Shown: positions 33,755 to 45,989 of the stretch, one piece after another | How positions within the stretch are numbered: the stretch's first letter is position 1 | Layout: each line of letters begins with the position of its first letter | Origin: Sphingomonas sp. | GTDB taxonomy: Bacteria > Pseudomonadota > Alphaproteobacteria > Sphingomonadales > Sphingomonadaceae | Length of the DNA stretch: 64,000 nt | Reading direction: 5' to 3' | Assembly (NCBI RefSeq): GCF_029239295.1 | Contig: NZ_JAQZBC010000012.1 | Span: 35,151-99,150, forward strand | Notes under the pieces: model-generated | Database searches by the model: none | What the model saw: only the letters and a program-made list of their open reading frames with translations | What the model was told of the DNA's origin: nothing | Position numbers and translations under genes: made by a program

Positions 33755-36700
33755 TGGCTCGTCTCGCATTCGGCCGCTGCCGCCCCTGCGCGGTGAGCAG
33801 CGTCGGGCCAGCGCGCCCGACGCACATGTGTGGCTTTCAGCGTCCGCGGGCACGGGGAAGACCCAGGTTCTGTCGGCGCGCGTTTTCCGTTTGCTGCTGC
33901 GCGGCGTTGATCCGGCCGCCATTCTCTGCCTGACCTTCACCAAGGCAGGAGCCGCCGAAATGGCGGCGCGCGTCAGCCAGCGCCTGGCGGCCTGGGTGCG
34001 AATGAAGGATCGCGATCTGTTCGCAGACCTTCAGGCGTTGGGCGAGGCGGCTGACCCGGCGCAACGCGATCGTGCGCGCACCTTGTTCGCCAAGGTGCTC
34101 GATGCGCCCGGTGGTGGCCTGCGTATCCAGACGATCCATGGCTTCTGCCAGAGCCTTCTCGCGGCTTTTCCAACCGAGGCTGGGCTCGTCCCTGGCTTCC
34201 GACCGATGGAGGCGCGCGAAGAAGGCGTATTGGCGCGCGCCACCCTAGCAGACCTGCTCGTCACCGCAGAACGGGAGGGGCGAGCAGGGCCGGTGGAGGC
34301 GATCGGTAAACTTAGCCTGCGGCTCGGTGAGATGGGCGCAGACCGGTTCCTCAACGATTGTGCGCGCGCAGGGCCGGCCTTGGAGCAGCTGCCAAGCGGC
34401 ATTCAGCCATGGCTCCGTCATGCTCTCGATCTTCCCTCCGGGGACGTCGAGGAACATATCAGAACGGCTTGCGACGATGACCTGATAGACCGAACGGCCC
34501 TGGAAGCTATCAGCCAGCTGAACGCCTCTTGGGCAACGAAGAACGGGTTGGCGCGCGCCGAAACGATATCGCTATGGCTCGCCGCCGGCGCGGAAGAGCG
34601 TGCCGAAACGCTCGAGAAGCTACATCACGTCTGGGCCAAGGCCGACGGCGATCTGCGCTCCTTTGGCAAGGGGCAAGCGCCCGTAGACCCCGCCTACGCG
34701 GATCTGGCCACAAGGTTGCACGGTCGTTGCGCCGAGCTGCTTAGCCTCAGGGTGCGTGCCGCCTATGCTGATCTTCTGGCGGAGGCACTTACCGTCGGGC
34801 GCGAATATGCGCGGGCCTATACGGCCACCAAGCGCCGGGGGGGGCTCGTCGACTTTGACGATCTGATCGCCGCGACGATTGGACTGCTTGATCAGCCCGG
34901 CATTGGCGAATGGGTACGATTCAAACTGGATCAAACGACCGAGCATGTCTTGATCGACGAGGCGCAGGACACAAACGTTGCACAATGGCGGATCGTCCGC
35001 GCGCTGGTCGACGAATACTTCGTCGGACGTGGGGTGTATGCTCCATCAGTCCGTACCCTCTTCACCGTAGGCGACCACAAGCAGGCGATCTTCGGATTTC
35101 AGGGCACTGACCCGATCAATTTTCGTGCGGCAGAATTGCACTTCGCGCGAAAGGCAGCAGACGTCCGCGGTCACGACCGGATGCCGGATGACGAACGGGG
35201 GCTTCCTTTCGAGCGCCTGTCGTTGGTGTCCTCCTTCCGTTCCACCCGGCCGATCTTGCAGTTTGTCGATGCCGCAATCGAAACCTTAGAGCAGGACGCT
35301 CTTGGCCCTGGCGTGGAGTTGCGAGAGCACGCCAGCGAGGTTCGGGGGCCGGGAATAGTCGAGCTATGGCCGCCGATCGTTTCCGGCGAGGTCGAAGAGG
35401 AGGGGCCGGAAGACTGGATCGATGATGCCGTCCGCCGGAACGCGACTCGGATTGCGCGGCAGATACGCGGCTGGCTCGATCAGGGCGTCATGCTGGAGAG
35501 CAAGGGTCGTCCGATCCGTCCTGAAGACATCATGATCCTGGTGAAGCGCCGCGGAGAGATCGCGCAGCTGATCGTCGCCCGCCTGTATGCAGAAGGCGTC
35601 CCTGTGGCGGGTGTTGACCGGCTGCGGCTGAATGCGCCGCTGGCGGTGCAAGATCTGCTGGCTGCGATCCGCTTCGTCCTGCAGCCAGACGATGACCTTA
35701 GCCTGGCAAGTCTGCTGGTATCGCCACTGATCGGCTGGACTCAGGAAGAGCTGCTCGATCGTGCGATCCCGCGAGCCGGCAGCCTGTGGCGCCATCTATC
35801 GGATCATCATCGCGACTTGCTGGCCCCACTCGATGCCATGCTGGCGCGCGCGGACTTTTCGACGCCATATCGCTTCCTTGAAGAATTGCTGTCGGGCCCG
35901 CTCGGTGGCCGCAAGAGGCTACTTGCCCGACTTGGCGAAGAGGCGCGGGACCCGATCGAGGAACTGTTGAGCGCAGCGCTGGAGTTCGAAACAAGCTCTA
36001 CGCCTTCGCTACAACGCTTCCTGGACTGGTTCGACCGTGGGGAAGTTGAGGTAAAGCGAGAGGCGGAGGGGGTCTTGAACGCCGTCCGCGTCATGACAGC
36101 TCACGGGGCAAAGGGCCTGCAGGCGCCGGTGGTCATTCTGGCCGACGCGACAGCGGACCCTGATGGAACGCGCGGCGGCAACTTGATGTGGGCGCCGGAA
36201 GGGGCGTCAGCGCCTATCCCGGTGTTCCCGCCTCGCGCCAGCGAACGGGCAGGCCCGATCGCTGACACCGTCGCCGCGACGGCAGCGCGGGAGCGGCAGG
36301 AGCATTGGCGACTGTTCTATGTCGCCGCTACGCGCGCTGAAGAGCGCTTGGTGATTGCCGGCTCTCTGGGCCCGAAGTACCGCAACAGCGGTCCGCCGGC
36401 GCAAAGCTGGCATGTCGCCGCAAGCCAGGCATTCGATGCGCTCGGCGTAGGGGCACCTGATGACAAGGGTGTACGCACCTTTCACGGCGATCCTCCGGCG
36501 GCTGCCGTCGCGCCTCAACAGCCCGGCACAACGGAGGCGGCGGTGCCGGCAGCGCTACCCGATTGGGCCCGAGAAGTCGCACCACCAGAGGCGAGGCCTC
36601 CACGACCGCTTGCCCCGTCCTCGATGGGCGAAGACGAAGTTGCTGATCCGCCTCCCACGCCAGCGATGCGCGCAGCCGCTGAGCGGGGACGGTTGATCCA

Positions 36701-37208
36701 CGGCTTGTTCGAACGTCTACCCTCGGTCGACAAAGACGTTCGTCGCAACGTAGCAGATCGCTGGCTCTCGCAGGTGGGAGGTGTCGCAGACCTTACAGAG
36801 CGCGCGCGCCTCACCGACGTGGTCTGCGGGATTCTCTCGGATGATCGCTTTGCCGCACTCTTCGGTCCCGGGTCGTTGGGAGAAGCGCCAATCAGCGCGA
36901 TCGTTGATGGCGGATTGGTGATCGCCGGAACCGTTGATCGCTTGCTGGTCACGGCGGACCGTGTGCAGGTTGTCGACTTCAAAACCGGGCGCGTCGCCCC
37001 AGATCGGCTGGAGGATGTGCCGAGCTATCACGTTCGGCAAATGGCCGCCTATGTCGCCGTTCTCGCCGTCATCTTTCCTGACCGCGTGATCGAAGCCGCA
37101 CTGCTTTACACGGCCGGGCCGAGGATGATCGCACTGCCGCCCGAGCTCCTGTCGCGGCACAAGCCGGGCTTTTCAGGAGCGGAGCAAAGCTTGATCACTG
37201 ATCGTTGA
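33744..37208 (+). CDS. addA: double-strand break repair helicase AddA
   Basis: A 1154-residue UvrD-type helicase-nuclease, catalytic partner of AddB. Walker A SASAGTGKT ends at Lys39-Thr40; motif Ia is LTFTKAGAAEM, Walker B is LIDEAQDTN (D405-E406), motif III TVGDHKQAIFGFQGTDP, motif V TAHGAKGLQAPVV and motif VI FYVAATRAEERLVIAG. The C-terminal nuclease has VVDFKTGR with Asp1078 and Lys1080. The start codon is GTG within addB; the next ATGs fall inside conserved sequence. In the known complex both subunits contribute nucleases. Confidence 0.95.
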   Translation: MTSSGSSRIRPLPPLRGEQRRASAPDAHVWLSASAGTGKTQVLSARVFRLLLRGVDPAAILCLTFTKAGAAEMAARVSQRLAAWVRMKDRDLFADLQALGEAADPAQRDRARTLFAKVLDAPGGGLRIQTIHGFCQSLLAAFPTEAGLVPGFRPMEAREEGVLARATLADLLVTAEREGRAGPVEAIGKLSLRLGEMGADRFLNDCARAGPALEQLPSGIQPWLRHALDLPSGDVEEHIRTACDDDLIDRTALEAISQLNASWATKNGLARAETISLWLAAGAEERAETLEKLHHVWAKADGDLRSFGKGQAPVDPAYADLATRLHGRCAELLSLRVRAAYADLLAEALTVGREYARAYTATKRRGGLVDFDDLIAATIGLLDQPGIGEWVRFKLDQTTEHVLIDEAQDTNVAQWRIVRALVDEYFVGRGVYAPSVRTLFTVGDHKQAIFGFQGTDPINFRAAELHFARKAADVRGHDRMPDDERGLPFERLSLVSSFRSTRPILQFVDAAIETLEQDALGPGVELREHASEVRGPGIVELWPPIVSGEVEEEGPEDWIDDAVRRNATRIARQIRGWLDQGVMLESKGRPIRPEDIMILVKRRGEIAQLIVARLYAEGVPVAGVDRLRLNAPLAVQDLLAAIRFVLQPDDDLSLASLLVSPLIGWTQEELLDRAIPRAGSLWRHLSDHHRDLLAPLDAMLARADFSTPYRFLEELLSGPLGGRKRLLARLGEEARDPIEELLSAALEFETSSTPSLQRFLDWFDRGEVEVKREAEGVLNAVRVMTAHGAKGLQAPVVILADATADPDGTRGGNLMWAPEGASAPIPVFPPRASERAGPIADTVAATAARERQEHWRLFYVAATRAEERLVIAGSLGPKYRNSGPPAQSWHVAASQAFDALGVGAPDDKGVRTFHGDPPAAAVAPQQPGTTEAAVPAALPDWAREVAPPEARPPRPLAPSSMGEDEVADPPPTPAMRAAAERGRLIHGLFERLPSVDKDVRRNVADRWLSQVGGVADLTERARLTDVVCGILSDDRFAALFGPGSLGEAPISAIVDGGLVIAGTVDRLLVTADRVQVVDFKTGRVAPDRLEDVPSYHVRQMAAYVAVLAVIFPDRVIEAALLYTAGPRMIALPPELLSRHKPGFSGAEQSLITDR

Positions 37209-37255
37209 GTGTAGCGCATTGCGAACCTAAATGGGGCGCAAAGGAGATTTGTAGC

Positions 37256-37579
37256 ATGGCCACTAAGAAGATCACGGACGAGAGCTTCCACGCTGATGTC
37301 CTCCAGTCTGACAAGCCGGTGCTGGTCGACTTCTGGGCGGAATGGTGCGGGCCGTGCAAAATGATCGGGCCGAGCCTGGAGGAGATTTCCGACGAGCTCG
37401 GCGAGCAGGTTACGATCGCGAAGATCAACATCGATGAAAATCCCGATGCACCGGGACGCTATGGCGTGCGCGGCATCCCGACCATGATCCTGTTCAAGGG
37501 CGGGAATCCGGCAGCGACCAAGGTTGGCGCCGAGCCGAAGGGCCGCATCAAGGCCTGGCTAGAAGGCGAACTGGCCTGA
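37256..37579 (+). CDS. trxA: thioredoxin
   Basis: A 107-residue cytosolic thiol-disulfide reductant. The WCGPCK active site has Cys31 and Cys34, the cis-proline Pro75 is in GIPTMILF, and VLVDFWAEWCGPCK is invariant. ATG 37256 has AAGGAG ten bases upstream, and a 47-base gap after addA leaves room for its own promoter. The addA-trxA order is common in alphaproteobacteria. Confidence 0.97.
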   Translation: MATKKITDESFHADVLQSDKPVLVDFWAEWCGPCKMIGPSLEEISDELGEQVTIAKINIDENPDAPGRYGVRGIPTMILFKGGNPAATKVGAEPKGRIKAWLEGELA

Positions 37580-37633
37580 AGATCTTAGCGGCGATGGTCG
37601 TGCCTTGGCATGGACCGTCGCCGCTTAAGTCCA

Positions 37634-38860
37634 TCAGCTGCGGTAGTCGGCGTTGATGGAAATATATCCATGTGTCAGGTCGCACGTCCAAACGGTTGCT
37701 CGTCCTTCGCCGAGCCCCAAGTCGACGCCGATCGTGACCTCGTTCCCCTTTAGATGAGCGGCGACCGGCGCCTCGTCATAGCCTTCAACGGCTAATCCGT
37801 TGCTGGCGACCTGCGTATTCCCGAAGCGGATCGACAGCCGATCACGTTCCGCCATTTCTCCCGCTTTCCCTACCGCCATGACCACGCGGCCCCAATTGGC
37901 GTCCTCTCCGGCAACGGCCGTTTTCACCAAAGGCGAATTGGCGATGGACATTGCGATGCGATGTGCTGAACGATCGCTCTCCGCGCCCTCTACCGATATC
38001 TCGATCAGTTTGGATGCGCCCTCTCCATCGCGGACAACCAGTTGGGCTAGCTGGTGGCAGAGATCAGACAACGCCGCACGGAAGGCGTCCCCACCGGGGC
38101 TATCTTCGTTCGTCAGCGGCGAATTGCCGGCTTGGCCGGTGGCAAAGGCAAGTACCGTATCACTGGTCGAAGTATCCCCATCGACCGTGATGCAGGAAAA
38201 CGTCCGAGCGTTTGCGCCCGAGAGCGCGGCCTGAAGAAATGCGGCATCCACCGCCGCGTCGGTGAAGATGAAGCCGAGCATGGTCGCCATGTCAGGCGCG
38301 ATCATGCCTGACCCCTTGATCACGCCGACGAGGGTGACAGTCTTGCCGTCGACGATGGCCGTGGTGGCCGCTCCCTTCGGGTAAGTGTCCGTCGTTCCGA
38401 TCGCTTCAGCAACCTGGCGCCAATCGCAGGGCTGTGCGCTGAAGGCTGCGTCCAGTCCGGCTTCAGCCTTATCGATCGGCAGTGGAACGCCGATTACGCC
38501 TGTGGATGCGACAAAGACATCAGACGGCTTGCAGTCGAGATGTGCCGCCGCCCTGGCCGCAATCGCCTCAACCGCCGCACGGCCGCGGTTTCCGGTGAAC
38601 GCGTTCGAATTTCCGGCATTCACCACCAGCGCACGTGCTTCGCCGAGCACCAGCGCCTTACGGCACCATTCCACCTCCGGTGACGGGCATTTTGACTGGG
38701 TCAGCACGCCTGCGACAGTCGTGCCGGGATCAAGGGCAACAAAGGTCAGATCACAGCGGTCCCACGCCTTGTAGCGCGCACGAGCAACATGTGGCGTCGC
38801 GCCCGCAATCGGCGCGAGTTCGGGGAAGGGCAGGGCGAGCGGAGACATGACGTGGGACAT
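37634..38860 (-). CDS. argJ: bifunctional glutamate N-acetyltransferase / amino-acid N-acetyltransferase
   Basis: A 408-residue autoprocessing enzyme of the arginine cycle that moves acetyl from N-acetylornithine to glutamate, and in bifunctional forms also uses acetyl-CoA. Cleavage occurs between Ala192 and Thr193 in IAPDMATMLGF, giving an alpha chain and a beta chain whose new N-terminal Thr193 is the nucleophile. VNAGNSNAFTG (81-90) and the C-terminal DLTHGYISINADYRS are family marks. ATG 38860 and ATG 38848 are both plausible starts. It is alone on the minus strand between trxA and secA. Confidence 0.95.
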   Translation of the reverse strand: MSHVMSPLALPFPELAPIAGATPHVARARYKAWDRCDLTFVALDPGTTVAGVLTQSKCPSPEVEWCRKALVLGEARALVVNAGNSNAFTGNRGRAAVEAIAARAAAHLDCKPSDVFVASTGVIGVPLPIDKAEAGLDAAFSAQPCDWRQVAEAIGTTDTYPKGAATTAIVDGKTVTLVGVIKGSGMIAPDMATMLGFIFTDAAVDAAFLQAALSGANARTFSCITVDGDTSTSDTVLAFATGQAGNSPLTNEDSPGGDAFRAALSDLCHQLAQLVVRDGEGASKLIEISVEGAESDRSAHRIAMSIANSPLVKTAVAGEDANWGRVVMAVGKAGEMAERDRLSIRFGNTQVASNGLAVEGYDEAPVAAHLKGNEVTIGVDLGLGEGRATVWTCDLTHGYISINADYRS

Positions 38861-39024
38861 GCGGACGCCATGCCGCGAACCGCGAAGAGAGTCATCACGC
38901 TTGTACAAGCAGTGCAGGTCGGGCGGCGATGACGAAGCAGGCTGGACCATTGTACAAGCGGCGCATTGCGCATCTTGCACCGCTCGGTGACGCTTTTGGG
39001 TTGGCCGAGCCGCCTCGCCATCCT

Positions 39025-39294
39025 ATGTCCGGCCGCGTGAACATCCTGCTGCTTCTCTCTGCACTGCTATCGGCGCTGACCGGGATCAGCGGCAGTGCGC
39101 GCGCTCAGGATCAGGCACGCGCAGTTGCAGAGGGGGCGGTTACCGCCGCCAGCGTGGCGACGGCGCCCCGGGCGGCTACATGGCATCCGACTTCCGTTCT
39201 CGTCTCGCTTGCCGAGGCATCGCGCGCATTCTCCGGCAAGCCATTCATGCTCGAGGCGATTGAGCCCGCATTCGCTAGCCGTCGGCGCGAATAG
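39025..39294 (+). CDS. small putative secreted protein, unknown function
   Basis: An 89-residue frame upstream of secA. Residues 1-27 look like a signal peptide ([20 protein letters not shown], cleavage near ARAQ), and the mature part is Ala-rich with no motif that I recognise. Codon use resembles that of the neighbouring genes. There is no strong ribosome site. It might be a true small exported protein or a chance frame; the open frame extends upstream without signal-like sequence. Confidence 0.45.
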   Translation: MSGRVNILLLLSALLSALTGISGSARAQDQARAVAEGAVTAASVATAPRAATWHPTSVLVSLAEASRAFSGKPFMLEAIEPAFASRRRE

Positions 39295-39386
39295 GCAGCG
39301 ATCCGCCCACCACCGGGGCCAATACCGCTCTTCCTTTGCGCGCGCCTAGATGGCTGCCGCGCCGCTATGATATCAGGAACAGATCC

Positions 39387-42122
<2,736 letters not shown>

Positions 42123-42186
42123 TACGAGCGGGCGGGCCAGTGAGCTCGCCCACCTAAACTCGGGTGCTTGTTCAGGCACAAAAATA

Positions 42187-42220
42187 GGGCTTCGTCAGGT
42201 CAACTGACGAAGCCCTTTTT
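42187..42220. terminator. rho-independent terminator after secA, bidirectional
   Basis: A perfect 12-bp stem (GGGCTTCGTCAG / CTGACGAAGCCC) with a five-base loop is followed by five T; on the other strand it is followed by TATTTTTG, so it can also end the convergent lipoprotein gene. Confidence 0.92.
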
Positions 42221-42238
42221 GGGAGTATGTCCTCGTGA

Positions 42239-42841
42239 TTAGCGCCGGCGCTGTTCCGGCAACCTGATCGTGGGACCTAGCCGCTCGATGACGTCACGCG
42301 CGTTGAAAGCGCGTACTTCGCCGCGAGGCGGAGTGCCCTTGCCCATGACGATCTCGGCAGACGCCTCGTAGCGATCAACGGTGCGCACGTCGAAGTCGTT
42401 GAAGCCGCCACCCCAAGGACCCCATCCGCCCCAGCCGCCCCACGGGCGACCATAGAAGCGCCACGAAGGGCCCCAGTACCCGCCCAAGCCACCGTAGCCC
42501 CAGCCGGGACCAAAGCCTGCACCAGGGGTGGCATAGGTACGTGCCTGCCGGTCCGTTTGCCGGTCGACCGTGATGAAGTAATCGTAGCCGTTCTGCAGCG
42601 TCAGTTCGGCAGCGCGATACAGAAGGTACCGCTCGACGGTGTCACGGTCAGTGACCGTATTGCCAGCGAAGTTGACGAGATACCGATTGGCTTCAATCTG
42701 CTGATCACTGAAGCCGGTGCGATAGAATCCCTGCCCCGTTGCAGGACGATACGGCGTCTCGGTTGCGCAACCAGCAACCAGTAGCGCGCCGGAAGCGGCC
42801 GCCGCCAAAAGCAGCCTACGACCGGTACGGTTCATGCTCAT
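42239..42841 (-). CDS. lipoprotein, CC0125/CC1285-like
   Basis: A 200-residue lipoprotein. The lipobox LVAGC places the lipidated Cys at residue 25 after a signal sequence. The conserved part YRPATGQGFYRTGFSDQQIEANRYLVNFAGNTVTDRDTVERYLLYRAAELTLQNGYDYFI matches a family of alphaproteobacterial lipoproteins known from Caulobacter by locus names only. A Gly/Trp/Tyr-rich insert at about 108-148 (repeated GGWGGWGPWGGG-like) separates it from a C-terminal domain ending ALGPTIRLPEQRRR-like. Position two after the signal is Ala, favouring outer-membrane sorting. Function unknown. Confidence 0.8.
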   Translation of the reverse strand: MSMNRTGRRLLLAAAASGALLVAGCATETPYRPATGQGFYRTGFSDQQIEANRYLVNFAGNTVTDRDTVERYLLYRAAELTLQNGYDYFITVDRQTDRQARTYATPGAGFGPGWGYGGLGGYWGPSWRFYGRPWGGWGGWGPWGGGFNDFDVRTVDRYEASAEIVMGKGTPPRGEVRAFNARDVIERLGPTIRLPEQRRR

Positions 42842-42960
42842 TGTGTCATCTCCGATACCCGCCGGAACGGCGGAAGCTGACTTCAGCTAAATGATAAACT
42901 TGGAACGGGCGATGAACGGATTGGCTCCGTTACGTCTCGTTTCGTCGCAGCAGGGTCTGC

Positions 42961-44124
42961 TTAGCCATCAGCTTTCCGACGCCGTTCTTCCATCAGGTCC
43001 AGATAGGTGGAAAGGACCGCCTCATTGATGATGTCCCAGCGATAGCTCGCCGCCTTGTCGCATCCCTTGTGGCCCATGCGCAGTCGTTCATCGGGTGAAG
43101 CGATCAATCCCGCGATAGCATCCGCATAGGCAGGGATATCACGTGGTTCTACGAGCCGGCCCGTCTGGCCGTCGTCGATCAATCCCAATGCGCCTGAGGC
43201 ACGTGCGGCGACAACAGGCACTCCCGAAGCCATGGCCTCAAGGGTGACGTTGCCGAATGTCTCCGTCACACTCGGATTGAAGAAGATATCCATCGACGCA
43301 ACGGCCCGGCCCAGGTCATCACCTGTCTGGAAGCCGGCAAAGGCGGCATCAGGCACCTGCTCGGCAAACCAATCACGTGCGGGGCCTTCTCCGATCACCA
43401 GTACCCGATGGGGCACATCACGTCTGCAAAGCTCGGCAGTCACCTCCGCGAAGATGTCCAGGCCCTTTTCTTTTACCAGCCGCCCAAGAAATCCGACGGC
43501 CACTTCGTTGTCCGCAATGCCCAGGCTGCGGCGCCAGTCTAGGTCTCGCCGGCTCGGGGAGAAGCGATCGTGATTGACCCCGCGAGACCAGACGGCGGTC
43601 GGCGTGTGGACGCCCCAACTCCGCAGGATCTCAGCCAACAGCGGCCCCGGCACCAGGACCCGTTCGGCACGATTGTAGAAGCGCGTCAGCAAATGCTCGA
43701 CCATCGGCTCCAGAAAACCCAAGCCGTAATAACGCGGGTACGTTTCAAACCTGGTGTGAAGCGAGGCCACCCGGGCTATGCCGCGGCGCCGCGCGTAGCT
43801 GATCGCGCGGTGACCCAGAATGTCCGGTGCAGACACGTGGATCAGATTTGGTGCGAACGCCTTTAGGTCGCGACGGGCTTTCAGCGGCAACCCACGCGCC
43901 AACCGGTACTCGCCACGGTCGCCAGGCAGCGGCAATGCCGGCACGTCGACGAGGTCGCCCGTCGGTGCAAAGGCGGGCTCATCCACCGTTGGCGAATAGA
44001 CACGCACGTGAACGCCACGAGACAGAAGATGCCCGACCAGGAGGTTGAGCGCCTGATTGGCCCCATCACGAGTGTAGTTATAATTGCCGCTGAATAGCGC
44101 GACACGAAGGTCCGACGGCTGCAT
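42961..44124 (-). CDS. GT4-type glycosyltransferase, MgtA-like
   Basis: A 387-residue GT-B enzyme. The N-terminal domain (VALFSGNYNYTRDGANQALNLLV) is the acceptor side; the C-terminal domain contains GFLGRLVKEKGLDIF and the E-x7-E motif of retaining GT4 enzymes (Glu288, Glu296 in SVTETFGNVTLEAMASG). The sequence resembles the mannosyl/glucuronosyl transferases that glycosylate membrane lipids, such as GDP-mannose-dependent alpha-mannosyltransferases. In a sphingomonad a role in glycolipid synthesis is plausible but unproven. It follows the antiporter gene after 49 bases on the same strand. Confidence 0.82.
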   Translation of the reverse strand: MQPSDLRVALFSGNYNYTRDGANQALNLLVGHLLSRGVHVRVYSPTVDEPAFAPTGDLVDVPALPLPGDRGEYRLARGLPLKARRDLKAFAPNLIHVSAPDILGHRAISYARRRGIARVASLHTRFETYPRYYGLGFLEPMVEHLLTRFYNRAERVLVPGPLLAEILRSWGVHTPTAVWSRGVNHDRFSPSRRDLDWRRSLGIADNEVAVGFLGRLVKEKGLDIFAEVTAELCRRDVPHRVLVIGEGPARDWFAEQVPDAAFAGFQTGDDLGRAVASMDIFFNPSVTETFGNVTLEAMASGVPVVAARASGALGLIDDGQTGRLVEPRDIPAYADAIAGLIASPDERLRMGHKGCDKAASYRWDIINEAVLSTYLDLMEERRRKADG

Positions 44125-44173
44125 GATGACGCGCCGCTAACCCCTGATTGCGGCGATCACGGGGCAGATCGGA

Positions 44174-45958
44174 TCAGCCGCGGTGCAGACTTCCGAGGTC
44201 GGACAGCCGGGGGAGGCGACGAATGCGAGGTTCGCGCTCCAAGTCGGCTTGTTCGCGGATGGTCTGACGCAGCTCATCCCTTTTCTCGTGAATCGACGCG
44301 ATGACTGGTCCCATCGCAACGCCGAGGTCAACCAGCACCGCTTCGGAAAGCTGAAGCGAACTTTCCAGCGTCTCCGGCACCGCGTCGGTGACGCCGGCGC
44401 GGTAGAGTTCGGCGGCGTGCGCTGCGTCGCGGGCACGAGCAATGATGGGCAGATCGGGCGCAAGCGCCCGCACGCGCCGCGCCATTCTTACCGATAGCGG
44501 CGGATCATCCATAGTCAGGATGAGCGCGCGCGCATTTGGCAGGTCGAGTCTGTCCACCAACTGTGAACGGACAACGTCGCCGTAGATGATCGCATGTCCA
44601 GCGGCACGGCCTGCCTTGACCGCGTCTATGTTGGCCTCAACCGCAATGTAGGGCTGATCGTGGACCGCCAGCAGCTCAGCGACTAGCTGGCCCACCCTCC
44701 CGAACCCGATGATCACCGCTCGCTTTGTGCCCTCGGGGGGCTCGTCGAGCGGTTCGCTCCGCCCTTCGATGCGGCGGGAGATGGCGCTGCCGGCAAAGGC
44801 GAGGAGCGGCGTTATCGTCAGGCCGATCGCCGTGACCGTCTGCCAAAATGCCGCAGTGGACGGCTGGATAAGCTGCGCCTGCGCCGCGGTTGCCAGCACG
44901 ATTAATGTGGTTTCAGAGGGGCTACCCATCAGTAGCCCCGTCTCAGCGGCTACACCTCGGCGCGCGTTCCCGACCCGAAGAAGGAGATAGGTGACGACCG
45001 TCTTGATCGATACCACGGCAGCAACCGCGAGCAGCAGCTCGTGCCAGTTTTGGGCAATCAGCCGAAGGTCGAGGCTCATCCCAACGGTGATTAGGAACAC
45101 CCCGAGCGCGAGGCCCTTGAACGGCGCGGTGATAACTTCGACTTCAGTATGATATTCGGTTTCGGCGATCAGTAATCCGGCGAGAAGCGCCCCGACGATC
45201 GGCGAAAGTCCTGCAGCGGTCGTGGCCACACTTGCGACGATCACGACCAGCAGTGACGCTGCGAGGAAAAGCTCGGGGCTTTTGGTTCGTGCTGCTTGTC
45301 CGAACAGGCGGGGCAGGATCAGCCGGCCCGCAACATACATCGCAACTACGGTGAGCCCGCCCCGTAGCGCAACGATGCCGATTTCCGCCAAGCCGCCTTC
45401 GCCAGCGGACGGCGCCAGCGCGCCAAGTGCGAAGATGATCGGCACAAGCGCGAGATCTTCGAACAAAAGCATCGCAAACGCGCCGCGCCCTACGGCGCTG
45501 GCCGAACCCACGAGTGGTAGGACCAGGGCGGTCGAGGAAAGTGCCAGAGCTAGGCCCAAGCCGATCGCGCCGGACCAGCTTTGCCCAACGTAATGCAACG
45601 TGATCCCAATGATGAGCGCGGACCCGAGTAGTTCGGCCGGCCCAATGCCGAAAACCAGGCGGCGCATCGCCCATAACCGCCTGAAGGAAAGTTCCAGCCC
45701 GATCGAAAACAGCAACAGGATGATGCCAAATTCGGCGAATGGTCGCACGAACTCAGGATCAGATATTGTTACATAATATAGCCAGGGCGCGCGATCGATC
45801 TGACTCCCTAGGCCCGCTGGCCCGACTAGCAGGCCGACTAGGATGAAGCCGATAACCGGGCTAATCCTAAACCGGGCAAACGCGGGGATAACCAACCCCG
45901 CTGCTCCCAGAACGACCAGCGCATCTGAAAAGCCGGGGTTGTCGAGACCAATTGCCAT
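44174..45958 (-). CDS. CPA2 monovalent cation:proton antiporter with RCK (TrkA-N) domain
   Basis: A 594-residue inner-membrane protein of the KefB/YbaL type. Residues about 8-395 form the antiporter domain of 12-13 helices, with the ion-site acid in LLFEDLALVP (Asp168) and ALALSSTALVLPLV upstream of it. A Rossmann TrkA-N domain follows with AVIIGFGRVGQLVAELL (GFGRVG at 418-423), ending near 530, then a charged tail. It should exchange K+ or Na+ for H+ and be gated by nucleotide or glutathione adducts via the RCK domain. No KefF/KefG ancillary subunit is encoded nearby. Confidence 0.88.
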   Translation of the reverse strand: MAIGLDNPGFSDALVVLGAAGLVIPAFARFRISPVIGFILVGLLVGPAGLGSQIDRAPWLYYVTISDPEFVRPFAEFGIILLLFSIGLELSFRRLWAMRRLVFGIGPAELLGSALIIGITLHYVGQSWSGAIGLGLALALSSTALVLPLVGSASAVGRGAFAMLLFEDLALVPIIFALGALAPSAGEGGLAEIGIVALRGGLTVVAMYVAGRLILPRLFGQAARTKSPELFLAASLLVVIVASVATTAAGLSPIVGALLAGLLIAETEYHTEVEVITAPFKGLALGVFLITVGMSLDLRLIAQNWHELLLAVAAVVSIKTVVTYLLLRVGNARRGVAAETGLLMGSPSETTLIVLATAAQAQLIQPSTAAFWQTVTAIGLTITPLLAFAGSAISRRIEGRSEPLDEPPEGTKRAVIIGFGRVGQLVAELLAVHDQPYIAVEANIDAVKAGRAAGHAIIYGDVVRSQLVDRLDLPNARALILTMDDPPLSVRMARRVRALAPDLPIIARARDAAHAAELYRAGVTDAVPETLESSLQLSEAVLVDLGVAMGPVIASIHEKRDELRQTIREQADLEREPRIRRLPRLSDLGSLHRG

Positions 45959-45989
45959 AACACATTCATGCAGACTGCGCCGGCGGTTG

